64,000 nt of DNA from Streptomyces sp. MMBL 11-1 (lineage in GTDB: Bacteria; Actinomycetota; Actinomycetes; Streptomycetales; Streptomycetaceae). The stretch lies in assembly GCF_028622875.1 (NCBI RefSeq), contig NZ_CP117709.1, positions 6,699,001 to 6,763,000 of the forward strand, given 5' to 3'. Numbering within the stretch: the stretch's first letter is position 1; each line of letters starts with the position of its first letter. Made by a program: the position numbers and the translations under genes. The notes beneath the pieces are model-generated. The model was given only the letters and a program-made list of their open reading frames with translations, did no database searches and was not told the DNA's origin. Positions 61,839 to 64,000 of this stretch are shown here, one piece after another.

Positions 61839-63059
61839 GTGCCGCTCGATGTCGTCATCTGCGAACCCCTGCGCACCCCCATCGGCCGGTTCGGCGGGGT
61901 CTTCGCCCGGCAGACCCCGGCCGCGCTGGCCGCGCACGTCATCGCGGAGATCGTCGCCCGCACCGGCATCGACCCCACCCGGGTCGACGAGGTGATCCTC
62001 GGCCACGCCTACCCCACCAGCGAGGCCCCCGCCATCGGCCGGGTCGCCGCCCTGGACGCCGGACTGCCCACGACGGTCACCGGCTCCCAGATCGACCGCC
62101 GCTGCGGCTCCGGACTCCAGGCGGTGCTGGACGCGGCGATGCAGATCCGGGCCGGATTCAGCGAGGTCGTGATCGCCGGCGGCGTCGACGTGATGAGCGC
62201 CGCCCCCTACTACACCCACGACGGGCGCTGGGGCATCAAGGGCCCCGGACTGCAGCTCCACGACGCGCTCGCCCGGGGCCGCGTCACCGCAGGAGGCGTC
62301 AACCATCCGGTGCCCGGCGGCATGATCGAGACGGCGGAGAACCTGCGCCGGGAGTACGGGATCAGCCGGGCCGACCAGGACGCCCTGGCCCTGCGTTCCC
62401 AGCAGCGCGCCGCCCGCGCCGCGGCCGAGGGCCGCTACGACGCGGAGACCGTCCCCGTCACCGTACGCACCCGCAAGGGCGAGACGACCGTCACCGCCGA
62501 TGAACACCCCCGCCCCGACACCACCGCCGAACAACTCGCCGCCCTCCGACCGGTGATGGCGAAGTCCGACCCGGATGCCACGGTCACCGCGGGCAACGCC
62601 AGCGGCCAGAACGACGCGGCCGCCGCCTGCCTGGTCACCAGCGCCGCGACTGCCGAACGCCTCGGCCTCACCCCGCTCGTCCGCCTCGTCTCCTTCGCCC
62701 GCGCGGGGGTGCCCGCCACGACGATGGGCATCGCCCCCGTCGCCGCCACCCGCGCCGCGCTCGACCGGGCGGGCCTCACCCTCGCCGACCTCGACCTGAT
62801 CGAGCTGAACGAGGCGTTCGCCGCCCAGGTGCTGGCCTGCACCAGGGAGCTGGGCCTCGGCGAGAAGGACCACGAGGAGCGGATCAACGTCAACGGCTCG
62901 GGCATCTCGCTGGGCCACCCGGTCGGCGCCACCGGAGCCCGCATCCTCGCCACCCTCACCCGCGAACTCCACCGCCGCGAGGGCCGGTACGGACTGGAGA
63001 CGATGTGCATCGGCGGCGGTCAGGGCCTCGCCGCGGTCTTCGAACGCGTCGCGAGCTGA
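61839..63059 (+). CDS. Thiolase family acyl-CoA C-acyltransferase
   Basis: The 406-residue thiolase cleaves 3-oxoacyl-CoA to acetyl-CoA and a shortened acyl-CoA. The acylated cysteine is in IDRRCGSGLQAVLDA, NEAFAAQVLA is the NEAF motif, ISLGHPVGATGARI holds the catalytic histidine, and ETMCIGGGQGLA the second cysteine. It starts at a GTG after GAAAGG. It is probably co-regulated with the CoA-transferase across the LysR gene. It could be an acetyl-CoA acetyltransferase or an oxoadipyl-type thiolase. Confidence 0.93.
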   Translation: MPLDVVICEPLRTPIGRFGGVFARQTPAALAAHVIAEIVARTGIDPTRVDEVILGHAYPTSEAPAIGRVAALDAGLPTTVTGSQIDRRCGSGLQAVLDAAMQIRAGFSEVVIAGGVDVMSAAPYYTHDGRWGIKGPGLQLHDALARGRVTAGGVNHPVPGGMIETAENLRREYGISRADQDALALRSQQRAARAAAEGRYDAETVPVTVRTRKGETTVTADEHPRPDTTAEQLAALRPVMAKSDPDATVTAGNASGQNDAAAACLVTSAATAERLGLTPLVRLVSFARAGVPATTMGIAPVAATRAALDRAGLTLADLDLIELNEAFAAQVLACTRELGLGEKDHEERINVNGSGISLGHPVGATGARILATLTRELHRREGRYGLETMCIGGGQGLAAVFERVAS

Positions 63060-63225
63060 ACGCGGTTCGCGCACAACCCAACTCCCCCTCCCCGCGAGCC
63101 GTTGCCTCCCTGCCCGTGCCCGTGCCCGTGCTCGTATCCGTTTCGTTTCGGGTCGGGTCGGCGCCCGGCGGTCGTTCCACCGCTCCGGCCCGCACCCCGG
63201 GCGGGCGGGTCGGAGCGCACAGGAA

Positions 63226-63263
63226 AGGTCCGGCCGGACAGTCCCCGCTGCCCGGCCGGACCT
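63226..63263. terminator. Bidirectional terminator between thiolase and chaplin genes
   Basis: AGGTCCGGCCGG (63226-63237) pairs with CCGGCCGGACCT (63252-63263), a perfect 12-bp stem with a 14-nt loop, placed between convergent genes. Confidence 0.7.
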
Positions 63264-63285
63264 CGTACTCCCGCAGGAGCTCTGT

Positions 63286-63966
63286 TCAGTCCCGCGCGTC
63301 GCGGGTACGGCGCATCAGCACCGCACCGCCGAGCAGCAGCGCGGCGCTCGCTCCGGCGGCCAGGCCCAGGTCGGCGGCACCGGTGTCGGCGAGATGCGCG
63401 TCCGGGGCGTTGGACCCGGGCGTGCCGGAGCCGGGAGTGCCCGAGCCGGGCGTGTCGGTCGGAGGCTGGTCCACGGGCGGCTGGTCCACGGGCGGCTGGT
63501 CGACCGGAGGTACGTCGACGGGCGGCTGGTCCACCGGCGGCTTGTCGACCGGGGGCTTGTCCACGGGCGGCTTGTCGACCGGCGGCTTGTCCACCGGGGG
63601 CTTGTCGACCGGCGGTTCATCCACGGGCGGTTCGTCGACCGGGGGCTGGTCCACCGGCGGCTTGTCCACCGGGGGCTTGTCCACCGGGGGCTTGTCCACG
63701 GGCGGGTGGTTGTGCTTCGGACCGTCGGCGTTCACGCACTTGTTGCCGAAGGCAGGGTTCAGCAGAGCGATCACATTGACGGTGTTGCCGCACACATTGA
63801 CCGGGATGTGCACCGGCACCTGCACCGCGTTGCCCGAACCGACCCCGGGTGAGCCGACGGCAGCGCCCTCGGCCGACGCGTCGGCGTGCGCGGTGCCGCC
63901 GACCGCCGCCAGGAGGCCCGATGCGGCCGCCATGACGATCATGCTTCTGTTCAAGACCTGTCGCAT
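63286..63966 (-). CDS. Long chaplin with one chaplin domain and sorting signal
   Basis: The 226-residue secreted protein has a signal peptide (cleavage near THADA, residue 30), one chaplin domain at residues about 37-79 (SPGVGSGNAVQVPVHIPVNV, with Cys59 and Cys77 as the disulfide pair), sixteen PPVDx repeats (88-167), a PGSGT-rich linker and a C-terminal sorting signal: LADTG (192-196), a hydrophobic helix and MRRTRDARD. Sortase would attach it to the peptidoglycan, and the chaplin domain would add to the hydrophobic amyloid layer of aerial hyphae. Known long chaplins ChpA-C have two chaplin domains, so this one is unusual. AGGAAAGG precedes the ATG. Confidence 0.93.
   Translation of the reverse strand: MRQVLNRSMIVMAAASGLLAAVGGTAHADASAEGAAVGSPGVGSGNAVQVPVHIPVNVCGNTVNVIALLNPAFGNKCVNADGPKHNHPPVDKPPVDKPPVDKPPVDQPPVDEPPVDEPPVDKPPVDKPPVDKPPVDKPPVDKPPVDQPPVDVPPVDQPPVDQPPVDQPPTDTPGSGTPGSGTPGSNAPDAHLADTGAADLGLAAGASAALLLGGAVLMRRTRDARD
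63466..63705 (-). repeat. Sixteen 15-bp repeats encoding PPVDx in the chaplin gene
   Basis: Residues 88-167 are sixteen units of PPVD followed by Lys (eight), Gln (five), Glu (two) or Val (one), then PPTDT. The DNA units have a 15-bp period with small synonymous changes, which makes slippage and length variation likely. Confidence 0.9.
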
Positions 63967-64000
63967 TACTTGCCCTTTCCTAGGACATTCGCGAGGACTT

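Noticed and set aside
63109..63134. TGCCCG hexamer repeated three to four times after the thiolase gene
   Set aside because: Short low-complexity tract with no evidence of function.

Overview
The window is a stretch of a Streptomyces chromosome. The evidence is very high G+C, extreme third-position GC bias (which makes long false reading frames opposite most genes), a chaplin surface protein, a SAV_2148-type HEPN protein, sugar ABC operons without their own ATPase, an actinobacterial sulfur assimilation operon with its leader peptide, and GTG starts and leaderless starts. I saw no rRNA, tRNA, CRISPR array, transposase or phage gene. The region is almost wholly genic and looks like conserved chromosome with a modest accessory component.

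Layout. 1-3.0 kb: threonine catabolism (tdh, kbl) and a LysR regulator. 3.1-5.1 kb: a phytanoyl-CoA dioxygenase-like enzyme divergent from a LacI regulator, with a perfect palindrome in the shared promoter. 5.2-10.7 kb: an FtsX-type ABC exporter divergent from a histidine kinase/response regulator pair. 10.7-14.2 kb: a VOC protein, a small-molecule kinase, an M24 peptidase and an aldo/keto reductase. 14.3-26.9 kb: alpha-glucan and glycoside metabolism (treZ, GH1 beta-glucosidase, GH29 alpha-fucosidase, treY, glgX), interrupted by a GNAT gene, a decayed GNAT fragment, a DUF1707-FHA protein and an unusual P450-like protein. 26.9-29.5 kb: the HEPN protein and a DEDDh exonuclease. 29.5-33.6 kb: a DUF4333 lipoprotein, a GntP permease, a CdaR regulator and a phosphotransferase. 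33.7-38.2 kb: a sugar ABC importer and a macrolide-type glycosyltransferase. 38.2-41.2 kb: a secreted subtilisin, a DUF1697 protein and an NTF2-like protein.

41.2-50.8 kb is the clearest functional unit, all on the minus strand: leader peptide, sirA, a 59-residue CxxC protein, cysH, cysC, cysD, cysN, then ssuA-ssuB-ssuC-like sulfonate uptake genes and a sirohydrochlorin chelatase. Together these import sulfonates, activate sulfate to APS, reduce it to sulfite and sulfide, and supply the siroheme needed by SirA. 51-57 kb holds a GNAT protein, a GAF regulator, an AidB-like dehydrogenase, a BrkB-like membrane protein, an AraC regulator and a VOC protein. 57.2-63.1 kb is a keto-acid or aromatic-acid degradation cluster (3-hydroxyacyl-CoA dehydrogenase, two-subunit CoA-transferase, LysR regulator, thiolase), with a six-unit operator-like array and an 11-bp motif shared by two of its promoter regions. 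The window ends with a long chaplin that has a single chaplin domain and sixteen five-residue repeats.

The less ordinary signals are mostly regulatory: the 22-23 bp GAGAC array at 58.8 kb, the 19-bp repeats before the GH1 gene, the 24-bp repeats across the HEPN stop codon, the 26-bp palindrome before the subtilisin gene, and two short ORFs (at 50.7 and 19.7 kb) in leader positions. I found no wholly new multi-gene system that I can support.
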